This document shows positions 1 to 8,028 of a stretch of DNA of 15,634 nucleotides, in pieces; within the stretch, counting starts at the first letter, position 1; each line of letters opens with the position of its first letter. The notes beneath the pieces were generated by a model. That model was not told where the DNA came from, ran no database searches, and saw only the letters and a list, made by a program, of their open reading frames with translations. A program made the translations under genes and the position numbers. The DNA comes from Clostridia bacterium (lineage in GTDB: Bacteria; Bacillota; Clostridia; Christensenellales; Borkfalkiaceae). The stretch lies in the NCBI GenBank assembly GCA_017646945.1, contig JAGCLN010000086.1, positions 1 to 15,634 on the forward strand. The letters run 5' to 3'.

Positions 1-17
1 TCAGTATTTTCACTTGG

Positions 18-44
18 TTGATAGTTCGTTGCAATATCTATCAA
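18..44. promoter_or_regulatory. Inverted repeat upstream of the eight-gene operon (possible operator)
   Basis: TTGATAG at 18-24 is repeated as its exact complement CTATCAA at 38-44, with 13 bases between. No T-run follows, so it does not read as a terminator. It lies 39 bases before the first start codon of the operon and could be an operator or a transcript hairpin. I could not place a convincing -35/-10 pair in the 82 bases available, so the operon promoter may lie here in weak form or to the left of the window. A 7-base arm can arise by chance in AT-rich DNA. Confidence 0.3.
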
Positions 45-82
45 AAATTTGAATTAGTAATTTTAAACTAAGGAGAACACTT

Positions 83-3000
83 ATGCAGTTAAAAACGAAT
101 AAAAAATCAGAAATAAACAAGGTGGTTGAGATGTTTAATAACATATTCTCATCTATCAAAAGCAATAAACAATCAAATGATGCTCAAATGGAAGATGTGG
201 ACGATTCGTCCAGTCCCGTTAGTGGCGAGATTATAACTGATGAAGTTATCAGCTTAGATTTAGGCTCGATAGATTTATTTAGTGCACCTACTAAAACTGT
301 GAACGCGCTTACGTCTGCGGACGGGTTAGTGCATTCATTGAACACTTACGGTTGCGTTGATATCAAATATATATCATCGCTAACCAACAAGCCCGTAAAG
401 ACGGTTTTAAACGACCTTAGGGGCTCGATTTACCAAAACCCTGAAAAGTTCGTTGGCGATATTACAACGGGCTGGGAAACGGCCGACGAGTATCTCACGG
501 GCAACATTGGTGAGAAACTTAAAACGGCAAAGAAGCTTAACCTTATTCATAGGGGTTATTTTAACGCAAACGTTGAAGCGTTAACTAATGTATTACCAAG
601 GTGCGAAGATATAGAGAACATCTATATTAAACTCGGCGCGCCTTGGATTCCTGAAGACTTAATTGAAGCTTTTATTAGAAACTTATTAAAGATGCGTAAG
701 AGTGGATTTTTAAAACACGATACTCTTACAGGTTCGTGGGAAATCGTTAACAAGGTTGACCTTTGCCGCGAGTGTGATTACACTAAAGTTTACGTTACCT
801 ATGGTACTTATCGTATGAACGCATTGAATATTATCGAAAAGTCATTGAATATGCAAACCATATCCGTTAAGGACGAATATTTAGTTCTTGATAAGAAGAA
901 GTACGTTGTAAACGAAAAGGAAACCTTTTTAGCAATAGACAAGCAAAAGATTATTGACGAAATGTTTAATCGTTGGCTTAAATTAGACGATTCAAGGATT
1001 AACCGATTGAAGAATATTTACGAAAGTAAATATTGCTCGATTAGAACGAGAAAGTTTGATGGTTCTTTCCTTACGTTTCCTAATATGAATCCTGCAATAA
1101 GATTGTATCCGTATCAAAAAGATGCAATCGCAAGAATACTCTTTACACCAAATACTTTGCTCGCTCACGACGTTGGCGCGGGTAAGACGTATATTATGGT
1201 TGCGGCAGGTATGGAACTTAAACGAATGGGCATTTCTAACAAGAATATGTACGTTGTTCCTAACAATATAGTTGAGCAGTGGGCAAACGTATTTAAAGTA
1301 ATGTATCCAAAATCTAAGATTTTAACCGTTACACCGAACAAGTTTACACCCGCTAAGCGAGTGAATATGCTTAAAGATATGTGTGACGGCGAGTATGACG
1401 CTATCGTTATAGCGTACAGTTGTTTCTCTATGATACCTATGTCTAAAAAGTATATGGAGAACTATTTTAGCGGAATTATCAACGACCTTAGGCGAGTTAT
1501 AGCTAATGGTTCGCAAACCAGAACGGTTACCGAAAGAATTAAGTCGGTTAAGAAGGAGCTTGAAAAGTATCGTGAGACTTGTAAACTCAATGAAGACGAT
1601 ATTACCTTTGACAAACTTAATATAAACACGTTGTTCATAGACGAAGCTCATAATTATAAGAACTTGCCCTTCGATACTAAAACGAGCGGAATACTCGGTA
1701 TTTCGGCAACCGGCTCTCAAAAGTGCCGTGATTTATATAGTAAAGTTAGGTGCGTACAAGCCGATAACAACGGTAGGGGCGTAGTTTTCGCTACGGGAAC
1801 ACCTATTACCAACTCGCTTTCCGACTTATTCGTTATTCAGAAGTATTTACAACCTACCGTCTTAGAAAGTATGAACATAGCCAACTTTGACGCTTGGATA
1901 GCGAACTTTGCCGAACTTGTTACTTGCTTTGAAGTTGACGTTGATACGAGTGGGTATAGAATGGCTCGAAGGTTTTCTAAATTCCATAACTTACCCGAAC
2001 TTACCACAATATTATCGCTTATTGCCGATTTCCACCCCGCCAAGTGCAGTGAAAGTATGCCTATGTTCAAAGGGCATACCGACTGTATGACTGATAAGAG
2101 CAAGGACCTTGAAAACTATATCAACAAGATATCAACTCGCGTTGAGAATATTCGTTCAAGGCGAGTATCATCCAAGGATGATAATATGCTCAAAGTTACA
2201 ACTGACGGCAGAAAGGCGGCGTTAGACGTAAGGCTTGTAAACCCTAAGGCTAAGTTTAGCGATAAGTCTAAGATATATCAATGCGCTTGCAAGGTGGCGG
2301 AGACTTATTTTAAGACATGTAACGATGGCGGAACGCAACTTGTATTTTGCGATGCGTCAACACCCAAATCAACCTTTAACGCTTACGATGAGTTGAAGCG
2401 ATTGCTAATAGCATTGAAAGTTCCTGAAAGCGAGATTGCTTTCGTTCACGATGCGAGTAGCGATTCTCAGAGAGAGAAACTATTTAAAATGATGCGTGAT
2501 TCTACCATCAAGATTTTAATCGGTTCTACTTGGAAGCTCGGCGTAGGTGTTAATATTCAGGATAAGTTGGTGGCTATTCACCACTTAGACGTGCCTTGGC
2601 GACCTGCCGATATGGTACAGCGTGAAGGTAGAATTTTAAGACCAGGCAACCAAAACGATGAAGTATTTATTTACCGTTACATAACCGAAGGTACGTTTGA
2701 CGCGTATTCTTGGCAACTTCTTGAAACCAAGCAACGCTTTATCTCAAGTGTTTTATCCGGTTCTATCAAAGTTAGAGCGGGTAGAGATATCGGCGATACT
2801 GTTCTTAACTACGGCGAAGCTAAGGCGCTTGCCATAGGTAATCCCTTAGTTAAGGCGCGCGTTGAAGCAACTAACGAACTCAGTAGGCTTTTGAGTATGC
2901 AAAGTAAGACCGAAGAGTTAAAGGTTGATATGCAAGCCCAAATCAATGAATTACCATCGTTTATCGAGCAGAAAGACCTTCAAATTGAACGTTGCATAGC

Positions 3001-3442
3001 CGATATTAAGCACTACGAAGAATCTAAGGTGGAATACACCCGTGAGCAACTTAAAGAACTTGGTAGGTCGATAATTGAAAGCCTTGCGTGCAATTCCTTC
3101 GAAACGGAAGAACGCAAGATTGCATCGTATCAAGGTTTTGATATTATATTGCCCGCTGGCATGACTGAAATCGACCCGTTTATATACGTTGAGCATAACG
3201 GTAGATATAAACTTCCGTATAAACTCACCGATATCGGTATTATGATTAGACTTAACAACCTTTTAGAAGGTTTACCAGAGTATTTGGCTAAGTTACAAGA
3301 TAGCAAAACGCGATTGATAAACAAGCTTGAAGGATTAAAGGTGGAAGTTGAGAAGCAGTACGGCTATTGCGATAGAATTGAAGAACTTAAAACCACCATA
3401 AGACAATTAGATAAAAAATTAGGAGTGAAAATCAATGAGTAG
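83..3442 (+). CDS. SNF2-type superfamily 2 helicase/translocase, mobile-element (COG4646-like) type without methylase domain
   Basis: This is a 1119-residue ATP-driven DNA translocase or helicase. Superfamily 2 motifs appear in order: Walker A GAGKT at residues 365-369, DEAH at 520-523, ATGTP at 570-574, and motif VI QREGRILRPG from residue 846. The N-terminal third (about 85-330) and the stretch before Walker A (YPYQKDAIARILF) resemble the large helicase half of 'N12-class' methylase-helicases of conjugative elements and phages. So does the C-terminal GNPLVKARVE segment. No adenine-methylase NPPY/DPPY motif is visible. Long charged helices at about 905-1010 and 1070-1115 suggest coiled coils. 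The start is supported by AAGGAG at 70-75. The stop overlaps the next gene by 8 bases, so it is translated with the MoxR-like ATPase. The family call is firm; substrate and role are unknown. Confidence 0.85.
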   Translation: MQLKTNKKSEINKVVEMFNNIFSSIKSNKQSNDAQMEDVDDSSSPVSGEIITDEVISLDLGSIDLFSAPTKTVNALTSADGLVHSLNTYGCVDIKYISSLTNKPVKTVLNDLRGSIYQNPEKFVGDITTGWETADEYLTGNIGEKLKTAKKLNLIHRGYFNANVEALTNVLPRCEDIENIYIKLGAPWIPEDLIEAFIRNLLKMRKSGFLKHDTLTGSWEIVNKVDLCRECDYTKVYVTYGTYRMNALNIIEKSLNMQTISVKDEYLVLDKKKYVVNEKETFLAIDKQKIIDEMFNRWLKLDDSRINRLKNIYESKYCSIRTRKFDGSFLTFPNMNPAIRLYPYQKDAIARILFTPNTLLAHDVGAGKTYIMVAAGMELKRMGISNKNMYVVPNNIVEQWANVFKVMYPKSKILTVTPNKFTPAKRVNMLKDMCDGEYDAIVIAYSCFSMIPMSKKYMENYFSGIINDLRRVIANGSQTRTVTERIKSVKKELEKYRETCKLNEDDITFDKLNINTLFIDEAHNYKNLPFDTKTSGILGISATGSQKCRDLYSKVRCVQADNNGRGVVFATGTPITNSLSDLFVIQKYLQPTVLESMNIANFDAWIANFAELVTCFEVDVDTSGYRMARRFSKFHNLPELTTILSLIADFHPAKCSESMPMFKGHTDCMTDKSKDLENYINKISTRVENIRSRRVSSKDDNMLKVTTDGRKAALDVRLVNPKAKFSDKSKIYQCACKVAETYFKTCNDGGTQLVFCDASTPKSTFNAYDELKRLLIALKVPESEIAFVHDASSDSQREKLFKMMRDSTIKILIGSTWKLGVGVNIQDKLVAIHHLDVPWRPADMVQREGRILRPGNQNDEVFIYRYITEGTFDAYSWQLLETKQRFISSVLSGSIKVRAGRDIGDTVLNYGEAKALAIGNPLVKARVEATNELSRLLSMQSKTEELKVDMQAQINELPSFIEQKDLQIERCIADIKHYEESKVEYTREQLKELGRSIIESLACNSFETEERKIASYQGFDIILPAGMTEIDPFIYVEHNGRYKLPYKLTDIGIMIRLNNLLEGLPEYLAKLQDSKTRLINKLEGLKVEVEKQYGYCDRIEELKTTIRQLDKKLGVKINE

Positions 3443-4538
3443 TAATATTCCACAAATGAAAGTTAATAATGCAGTAACTAAACTCTCAACCTGTTATGAA
3501 ACTATTATCGCGAACAAGCAGTCCATTAAGGATATGCCGTCAGTTATGCTTTGGGGCCCACCAGGCGTTGGTAAATCGCAACTCGTTCGCCAAATAGCCA
3601 AGTCGCTTGAAGATTCTACTTCTAAAAAGGTAGTCGTTACCGACGTTAGATTGTTACTTTTCAACCCCGTAGATTTAAGGGGTATACCTACCTCAAACGC
3701 AGATAAGACTTTATCTATTTGGCTAAAGCCAAAGATATTTGATATGGACCCTTCTAATAAGGTTATAAACATACTGTTTTTAGATGAAATTTCCGCCGCG
3801 CCACAATCGGTTCAAGCGGCAGCGTATCAAATTACTCTTGATAGAGTTGTTGGCGAGCATAGGCTTCCCGATAACTGTATTGTAATCGCCGCGGGTAACC
3901 GCGTTACAGACCGTTCCGTAGCGTTCAAAATGCCAAGAGCGCTTGCAAACAGATTGTTGCATATTGAAATAGTTCCTGATTTCAGTTCTTGGCGTGATTG
4001 GGCAATTAAAAACGGCATTAACGATAGGGTTTTAGGCTTTCTTTCCTTTAAAAGCGACTATCTTAACGTTGATGACGCTAAGAGTGATGACGTTGCCTTT
4101 CCCACCCCAAGATCGTGGGAAATGGTTAGTAATATTTTGAACAAGGTAAGTGACGATATAGAGTTTTCTTATCAACTTATATCGGGCTTAGTGGGTTCGG
4201 GCGTTGCGTCTGAATTCAAGGCTTGGTCTAAAATGTATAAAGACCTGCCTAAGATTGAAGATATTTTCTTGGGTAGAGTAGCTGTCGTTCCAAAAGCAAC
4301 CGACCAACTTTACGCGTTAACGAGTTCTATGATTGCTTATGCGAGAGAGAACACCGATAACCTAAAACTTATTGGTAATTCTATTGATTACGCACTTAAA
4401 ATGCCTGCGGATTTTTCTTGCGTGCTTATGAAGGGTTACCAGTCTATTTCTAAAGAGTTTGCCAAAAAGCTACTCACTATTCCCGCTTATTTAAAGTGGA
4501 TGAATCATAGGGGGAAGTTATTAAATGGCGCTCTCTGA
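3435..4538 (+). CDS. MoxR-like AAA+ ATPase
   Basis: A 367-residue single-domain AAA+ ATPase of the MoxR/dynein-related (AAA_5) type. Visible motifs are Walker A GPPGVGKS at 41-48, Walker B LFLDE with Asp117-Glu118, sensor 1 Asn155 in AAGNR, and a downstream MPRALANR segment that supplies candidate arginine fingers. MoxR ATPases remodel protein complexes or insert metal ions, usually with a VWA-domain partner; the next gene is exactly that. It starts with ATG inside the end of the helicase gene (8-base overlap) behind AGGAG at 3421-3425, and overlaps the VWA gene by 14 bases. This means translational coupling and probably fixed stoichiometry. The C-terminal 150 residues carry no motif I recognise. 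No membrane segment or signal peptide is seen. Confidence 0.85.
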   Translation: MSSNIPQMKVNNAVTKLSTCYETIIANKQSIKDMPSVMLWGPPGVGKSQLVRQIAKSLEDSTSKKVVVTDVRLLLFNPVDLRGIPTSNADKTLSIWLKPKIFDMDPSNKVINILFLDEISAAPQSVQAAAYQITLDRVVGEHRLPDNCIVIAAGNRVTDRSVAFKMPRALANRLLHIEIVPDFSSWRDWAIKNGINDRVLGFLSFKSDYLNVDDAKSDDVAFPTPRSWEMVSNILNKVSDDIEFSYQLISGLVGSGVASEFKAWSKMYKDLPKIEDIFLGRVAVVPKATDQLYALTSSMIAYARENTDNLKLIGNSIDYALKMPADFSCVLMKGYQSISKEFAKKLLTIPAYLKWMNHRGKLLNGAL

Positions 4539-5694
4539 AGAACAAATTAAGGAACTAACAAAGCGATTGTTCTTATCGCGAACGAGAATTTTAATCAATA
4601 CGCCGTTCTATGGGCTACTATTGATGCAAACCCCGTTTGCGATAGACGAATCTTGCAAAACTGCCTATACGGACGGTTTTAAAATTGCATTTGGTTCTAA
4701 ATTCCTTGCTAGCCTTACCGATGATGAAGTGGATATAGTTTTACTTCACGAGATAATGCATATTGTTTTAAAGCATTGTTTTAGGGGTAATCACTTGAAA
4801 GATAAGGAAAGGCTTAATATCGCTTGCGATATAGTTGTAAACTCTAATATAGTTTATGCGTCGGGTAAAGACCCATCTTCTATCGCGCTTAGGTGTGACG
4901 TTGAGCCTTGGAGGTTAACCCCGTCAGGCAAGGAAGGGTACTTATATACCGTTGAAGAAGTGTATGAAATGTTACAAGATGACCTTTGTAACCCAGATTC
5001 CGGTTCGGACTCGGTGTTTGATGACCACGGTCGATGGATTACCGATGAAGACGGTTCTTTATCTGACCTTTGGGACCAACGCGTCGTAGACGCGGTTAAA
5101 TCGTCGGCAACAGGGCTTACAAGTCTTCCAAAAGATATTGCTATTATGATTGACGAGAGAAGGAATCCCAAGAAAGACTGGCGTTCAATACTTATCAGTT
5201 TTATTCAAGAAGAAGTAAACGATTATTCGTTTTCACCGCCGGATAGGCGCTACGAAGGGGACTTCTTTCTGCCTGACTTTAACGACCTTGACACAAGGGT
5301 TAAGAATATTTTATTCGTTATAGATACGTCTGGATCTATGAGTAACGATGATATTAGTGAAATGTATCACGAAATTCGTGGCGCGATTGACCAGTTTAAC
5401 GGTAAACTTAGCGGTTGGCTTGGGTTCTTTGACGATAAGGTTATTCCGCCCGTTCCGTTTAACACAATAGAAGAATTTAAAATCATAAGGCCTAAGGGCG
5501 GAGGAGGCACTAATTTTGAGTGTATTTTCAACTACGTAAGAGATAATATGGCAGATGAATTACCGTCTGCAATCGTTATTATGACTGACGGCTACGCTTC
5601 ATTTCCAGATGTTGGCGCAACTATGGGTATACCTGTTATGTGGGTAATCAACACTAACGTAACCCCACCTTTCGGTACGCTTATTAAAATTTAA
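4525..5694 (+). CDS. DUF2201-type protein: HExxH metallopeptidase-like domain fused to a VWA domain
   Basis: This 389-residue protein joins two domains. The N-terminal part has the zinc-protease motif HEIMH at residues 75-79, matching the putative metallopeptidase half of DUF2201 proteins. The C-terminal half (about 258-389) is a von Willebrand A domain with a complete metal-ion adhesion site: D267-T-S269-G-S271, Thr329 in GGGGTNF, and Asp355 in MTDG. A divalent metal and protein binding are therefore expected. VWA proteins of this kind work with MoxR ATPases, as CobT does with CobS, and the ATPase is encoded immediately upstream with a 14-base overlap. The start is fixed by TAGGGGGAA at 4508-4516. 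Peptidase activity is not shown by the motif alone, and the third zinc ligand cannot be assigned by eye. No secretion signal is present, so it is presumably cytoplasmic. Confidence 0.8.
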   Translation: MALSEEQIKELTKRLFLSRTRILINTPFYGLLLMQTPFAIDESCKTAYTDGFKIAFGSKFLASLTDDEVDIVLLHEIMHIVLKHCFRGNHLKDKERLNIACDIVVNSNIVYASGKDPSSIALRCDVEPWRLTPSGKEGYLYTVEEVYEMLQDDLCNPDSGSDSVFDDHGRWITDEDGSLSDLWDQRVVDAVKSSATGLTSLPKDIAIMIDERRNPKKDWRSILISFIQEEVNDYSFSPPDRRYEGDFFLPDFNDLDTRVKNILFVIDTSGSMSNDDISEMYHEIRGAIDQFNGKLSGWLGFFDDKVIPPVPFNTIEEFKIIRPKGGGGTNFECIFNYVRDNMADELPSAIVIMTDGYASFPDVGATMGIPVMWVINTNVTPPFGTLIKI

Positions 5695-5721
5695 AAATAC
5701 TTAAAGATAAGGAGATACGCT

Positions 5722-6303
5722 ATGAGCGTTATTGTTGCAATTAAAGATAACGGCACCGTGTATATGGGTGCGGATAGTCAAACTTCAGCAGGTAGCAGTA
5801 AAGTAAACCGCCTAAACGAAACGGCTTTCAAAGTCGTTCGTTTAGATAACGGCACGTTGGTTGGATTTTGCGGTAAAATTGCCGCAAGACAAACTATTTT
5901 AGCTATGAAAGACGTTTTTACTTTAGATGAAAACGGCGAATTAACAAAATCGCATATCGTAAAAAATATTGTAGCCAAACTTGCAGATAAGCTAGTGGAT
6001 ATAGGTGATGAACAAAGCGGTTCGCTTGACGTTACTATACTAATTGCTCACAAAGACAATTTGTTTAGAATTTCATCTGACCTTACCGTTATTAAACTTA
6101 ATGAGTACGGTAGGGCGGGTTCGGGACTTTCTTTTGTAGATTACGCGCTAGTTGGAATGAAAGAATTGTCGGTTAGAGAAAGAATACTAAAAGCGTTAAT
6201 TGAAAGTTCTAAAAGAACTTTAAGCGTAAGCGGACCTTACGTTTTAATTGATACTAAGGCATTAGAATATGAAGTTATTGATATGAAGGAGGAAAACTAT
6301 TGA
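5722..6303 (+). CDS. HslV/proteasome beta-like N-terminal-nucleophile protease subunit, catalytic type (copy 1)
   Basis: A 193-residue protein with the layout of HslV and 20S beta subunits. After removal of Met1 the chain would begin with Ser2, a possible nucleophile at the place of Thr1. Counting from Ser2 as residue 1, the conserved Asp falls exactly at 17 (Asp18 here, in YMGAD), as in HslV GDGQ. Lys37 in FKVVRLDNG aligns with catalytic Lys33 (HslV KKVRRLYN). A GSG at 133-135 followed by YALVGMKELSVRERILKAL matches the HslV region around its own GSG and LSAREIAEKAL. The length is close to HslV. A strong site TAAGGAG lies at 5708-5714, and the 27-base gap before it is the largest inside the operon. 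Family membership is well supported. Proteolytic activity, and the equivalents of proteasomal Asp166 and Ser169, remain unverified. Confidence 0.8.
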   Translation: MSVIVAIKDNGTVYMGADSQTSAGSSKVNRLNETAFKVVRLDNGTLVGFCGKIAARQTILAMKDVFTLDENGELTKSHIVKNIVAKLADKLVDIGDEQSGSLDVTILIAHKDNLFRISSDLTVIKLNEYGRAGSGLSFVDYALVGMKELSVRERILKALIESSKRTLSVSGPYVLIDTKALEYEVIDMKEENY

Positions 6304-6869
6304 TTATCGCGATTAAAGAAAAAGATAGAGTTGTCGTAGGTTTTACAAACGAGTGCTGGTCGGGTATTTTTGCCGATAAAGATTATCTTGATGAAGATAA
6401 CATAGCAATTAAATTTATAGGTGAAGATAAGATTTACGCTTTTGCCAACATGAATAGGGCTAGCGATATTTTACTTAACAACCAAGACTTTATCGATGAT
6501 GAAGAAGTTGGTGCGTTCGACGTTCCAAAATATTTTATTCCTTTTTTAAAGCATCAATTTAAAGAGAACGGTTACTCATATAAACCCGATAACTGGGACA
6601 ACGCATTAGTTCTTTGCAACAATTCAACCATTTACGTAATTGAACCAAGTTTCGGCTTTTATGAAGCCGAAGATTACGCCTGTCACGGTTATAATACTGA
6701 AATTTTAAAGAGTGTGCTTGACGAAACCAAGCATTTGCCTGCGGAAGAGAGAATTATTAAAGCGGTTTCCTTCTCTACTAAAATTAACAAGTGTGATTTA
6801 TTTCCGCTAATTCTCGCCGATACAAAAACTAGAAAGTTTAAATATATTTTGAAAGGAGAAGATTTTTAA
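6300..6869 (+). CDS. Proteasome-like subunit paralogue lacking the catalytic residues (copy 1)
   Basis: A 189-residue relative of the preceding gene. Its first strand (IIAIKEKDRVVVG) aligns with VIVAIKDNGTVYMG, but the chain begins after the nucleophile position, and the Asp17 equivalent is Thr16. A Lys near 38 (IKFIGEDKIYAF) may be kept. The C-terminal pattern YACHGYN ... EERIIKAV ... FPLILADTK parallels AGSGLSF ... RERILKAL ... GPYVLIDTK of the catalytic copy. It therefore looks like a non-catalytic structural subunit. Unlike 20S alpha subunits it has no N-terminal helical extension. Translation starts at TTG (6300-6302), which overlaps the TGA of the previous gene; AAGGAGGA lies at 6286-6293. 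No ATG is near. The overlap predicts coupled, matched synthesis with the active subunit. Assignment relies on homology to its neighbours. Confidence 0.7.
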   Translation: MIIAIKEKDRVVVGFTNECWSGIFADKDYLDEDNIAIKFIGEDKIYAFANMNRASDILLNNQDFIDDEEVGAFDVPKYFIPFLKHQFKENGYSYKPDNWDNALVLCNNSTIYVIEPSFGFYEAEDYACHGYNTEILKSVLDETKHLPAEERIIKAVSFSTKINKCDLFPLILADTKTRKFKYILKGEDF

Positions 6870-7468
6870 TGAGTATTTTAATTGCATGCAAAAGCGATAA
6901 TGCGGTATATATGGGTACCGATACAAGAATTATCGTTAACGACTACGTTAAAAACGATTTATGTGAATCAAACTTTAAAATTCAAAAACTTGAAAACGGA
7001 TTACTCGTTGGTGTAACCGCTGAAAGGTATGAAAGACAAACTATATTTGCAAACTCTGAGATATTTACGCTCAATAGAAACGGCACGTTAAACAGAAGGC
7101 ATATCGTTACTTCGATTATTCCAAAACTGTATCGCTTAATGGAAGATGAAGAACTTCTTGTTGAAAAAGAAGGTGAAACACCTTTTATGAAAGGGGTGAT
7201 TTTACTTGCTGTTAATGATGTTTTATACGAAATTACCGATAAATTTGACGTAATTAGGCACGAAGATTTTCAAGCGGTAGGGCCGTCAAGCAATTATGCA
7301 CAAGCAACGTTGTTTAATAGGAATATTTCCGACGTGAACGAGAAGATACTTAAAGCTTTAAACGTTACGTCAAAGTATAGTAATAAAGCGGGTGGTCCAT
7401 ACGTTTTAATCGATACTAAAAACTTAAAATATTCAGTTGTAGGAACTAAGGAGGATATTAAATGGTAA
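6869..7468 (+). CDS. HslV/proteasome beta-like N-terminal-nucleophile protease subunit, catalytic type (copy 2)
   Basis: A 199-residue paralogue of the first catalytic subunit; I count 24 identical positions in their first 60. Ser2, Asp18 (YMGTD) and Lys37 (NFKIQKLENG) fall at the same places, so the same Ser-Asp-Lys catalytic set is predicted once Met1 is removed. Both end in the shared motif GPYVLIDTK, and both have FTL-x2-NG-x-L-x3-HIV at about 66-80. The GSG loop of copy 1 is replaced by GPS at 138-140, so the active-site surroundings differ. ATG overlaps the TAA of the upstream gene by one base (TAATG) behind AAGGAG at 6853-6858. It overlaps the next gene by 7 bases. Two different active subunits could give different specificities, as the beta subunits of eukaryotic proteasomes do; this is inference. 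Confidence 0.78.
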   Translation: MSILIACKSDNAVYMGTDTRIIVNDYVKNDLCESNFKIQKLENGLLVGVTAERYERQTIFANSEIFTLNRNGTLNRRHIVTSIIPKLYRLMEDEELLVEKEGETPFMKGVILLAVNDVLYEITDKFDVIRHEDFQAVGPSSNYAQATLFNRNISDVNEKILKALNVTSKYSNKAGGPYVLIDTKNLKYSVVGTKEDIKW

Positions 7469-8028
7469 TTGCTATTAAAGAACACGATAGAATAATCGTT
7501 GGTACGACTATATGCGATTCCTTTTTCGATATAAGTGAAAAGGATTTAGCGCTTGCTGACAATATGCCTTGGTGGAAGGTAAAAGGTAATGACGATTGTT
7601 ACGTTTTTGCGGAAGATTTGAACTATTCTACCGATTTGCTTCGTTTTAGTGATATTTTTAAAGGTGTTACTAACAGCAGTAGCATTATAACTGAAGTTGT
7701 TCCTAAAATGAAGGAATTACTCGGCAAGCATTCACGCATTATCAACGGCGATGAATGGGATTCGCAATTGCTTATCGTTAAAGGCAACAAAATGTACGTA
7801 ATAGGCCGTTATTTTACCGTTTCCGAGCAAGATACGTATGCTTGCCTTGGTTTTGAGAACTATATGTACGGTTGCCTTGAAGAAATAAATAGTAAAGGTT
7901 ACGAAGTTTCATTGACAGATAAGGTAGTTAATGCGTTGAGATATTTTAATGCGATAAGAAATAGAAACTATTTCCCGTTAACTACTTTTAACACCGCTAC
8001 TAAAAAGAGAAAGGTATTTTTTAAGTGA
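7462..8028 (+). CDS. Proteasome-like subunit paralogue lacking the catalytic residues (copy 2)
   Basis: A 188-residue paralogue of the first degenerate subunit: MVIAIKEHDRIIVG against MIIAIKEKDRVVVG, with 11 of the first 16 positions identical. As in that copy, the chain starts beyond the nucleophile position and Thr16 stands where the catalytic Asp should be. The C-terminal region YACLGFE ... DKVVNALRYFNAIRNRNYFPL matches YACHGYN ... ERIIKAVSFSTKINKCDLFPL, so the two are true duplicates and share a lineage apart from the catalytic copies. AAGGAGG at 7448-7454 and a 7-base overlap with the upstream gene fix the ATG start. The likely role is a structural or regulatory subunit of the same particle. 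An alternative is an unrelated scaffold use of the fold. Confidence 0.7.
   Translation: MVIAIKEHDRIIVGTTICDSFFDISEKDLALADNMPWWKVKGNDDCYVFAEDLNYSTDLLRFSDIFKGVTNSSSIITEVVPKMKELLGKHSRIINGDEWDSQLLIVKGNKMYVIGRYFTVSEQDTYACLGFENYMYGCLEEINSKGYEVSLTDKVVNALRYFNAIRNRNYFPLTTFNTATKKRKVFFK

Noticed and set aside
1322..1720. Open frames on the opposite strand inside the helicase and other large genes, including 10785-11078 and 11756-12061
   Set aside because: They lie wholly within strongly supported genes, have no start signals, and their translations show no recognisable domain.
83..5694. A known VMAP-type MoxR-VWA ternary conflict system
   Set aside because: MoxR and VWA genes are present, but I see no VMAP adaptor domain or its typical effector fusions, so the resemblance is partial.
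5722..8028. Calling the four small genes a true 20S proteasome (alpha and beta)
   Set aside because: The degenerate copies lack the alpha N-terminal helix, the active ones use Ser after Met with no propeptide, and there are two of each. The similarity is at least as close to HslV, so a neutral name is safer.
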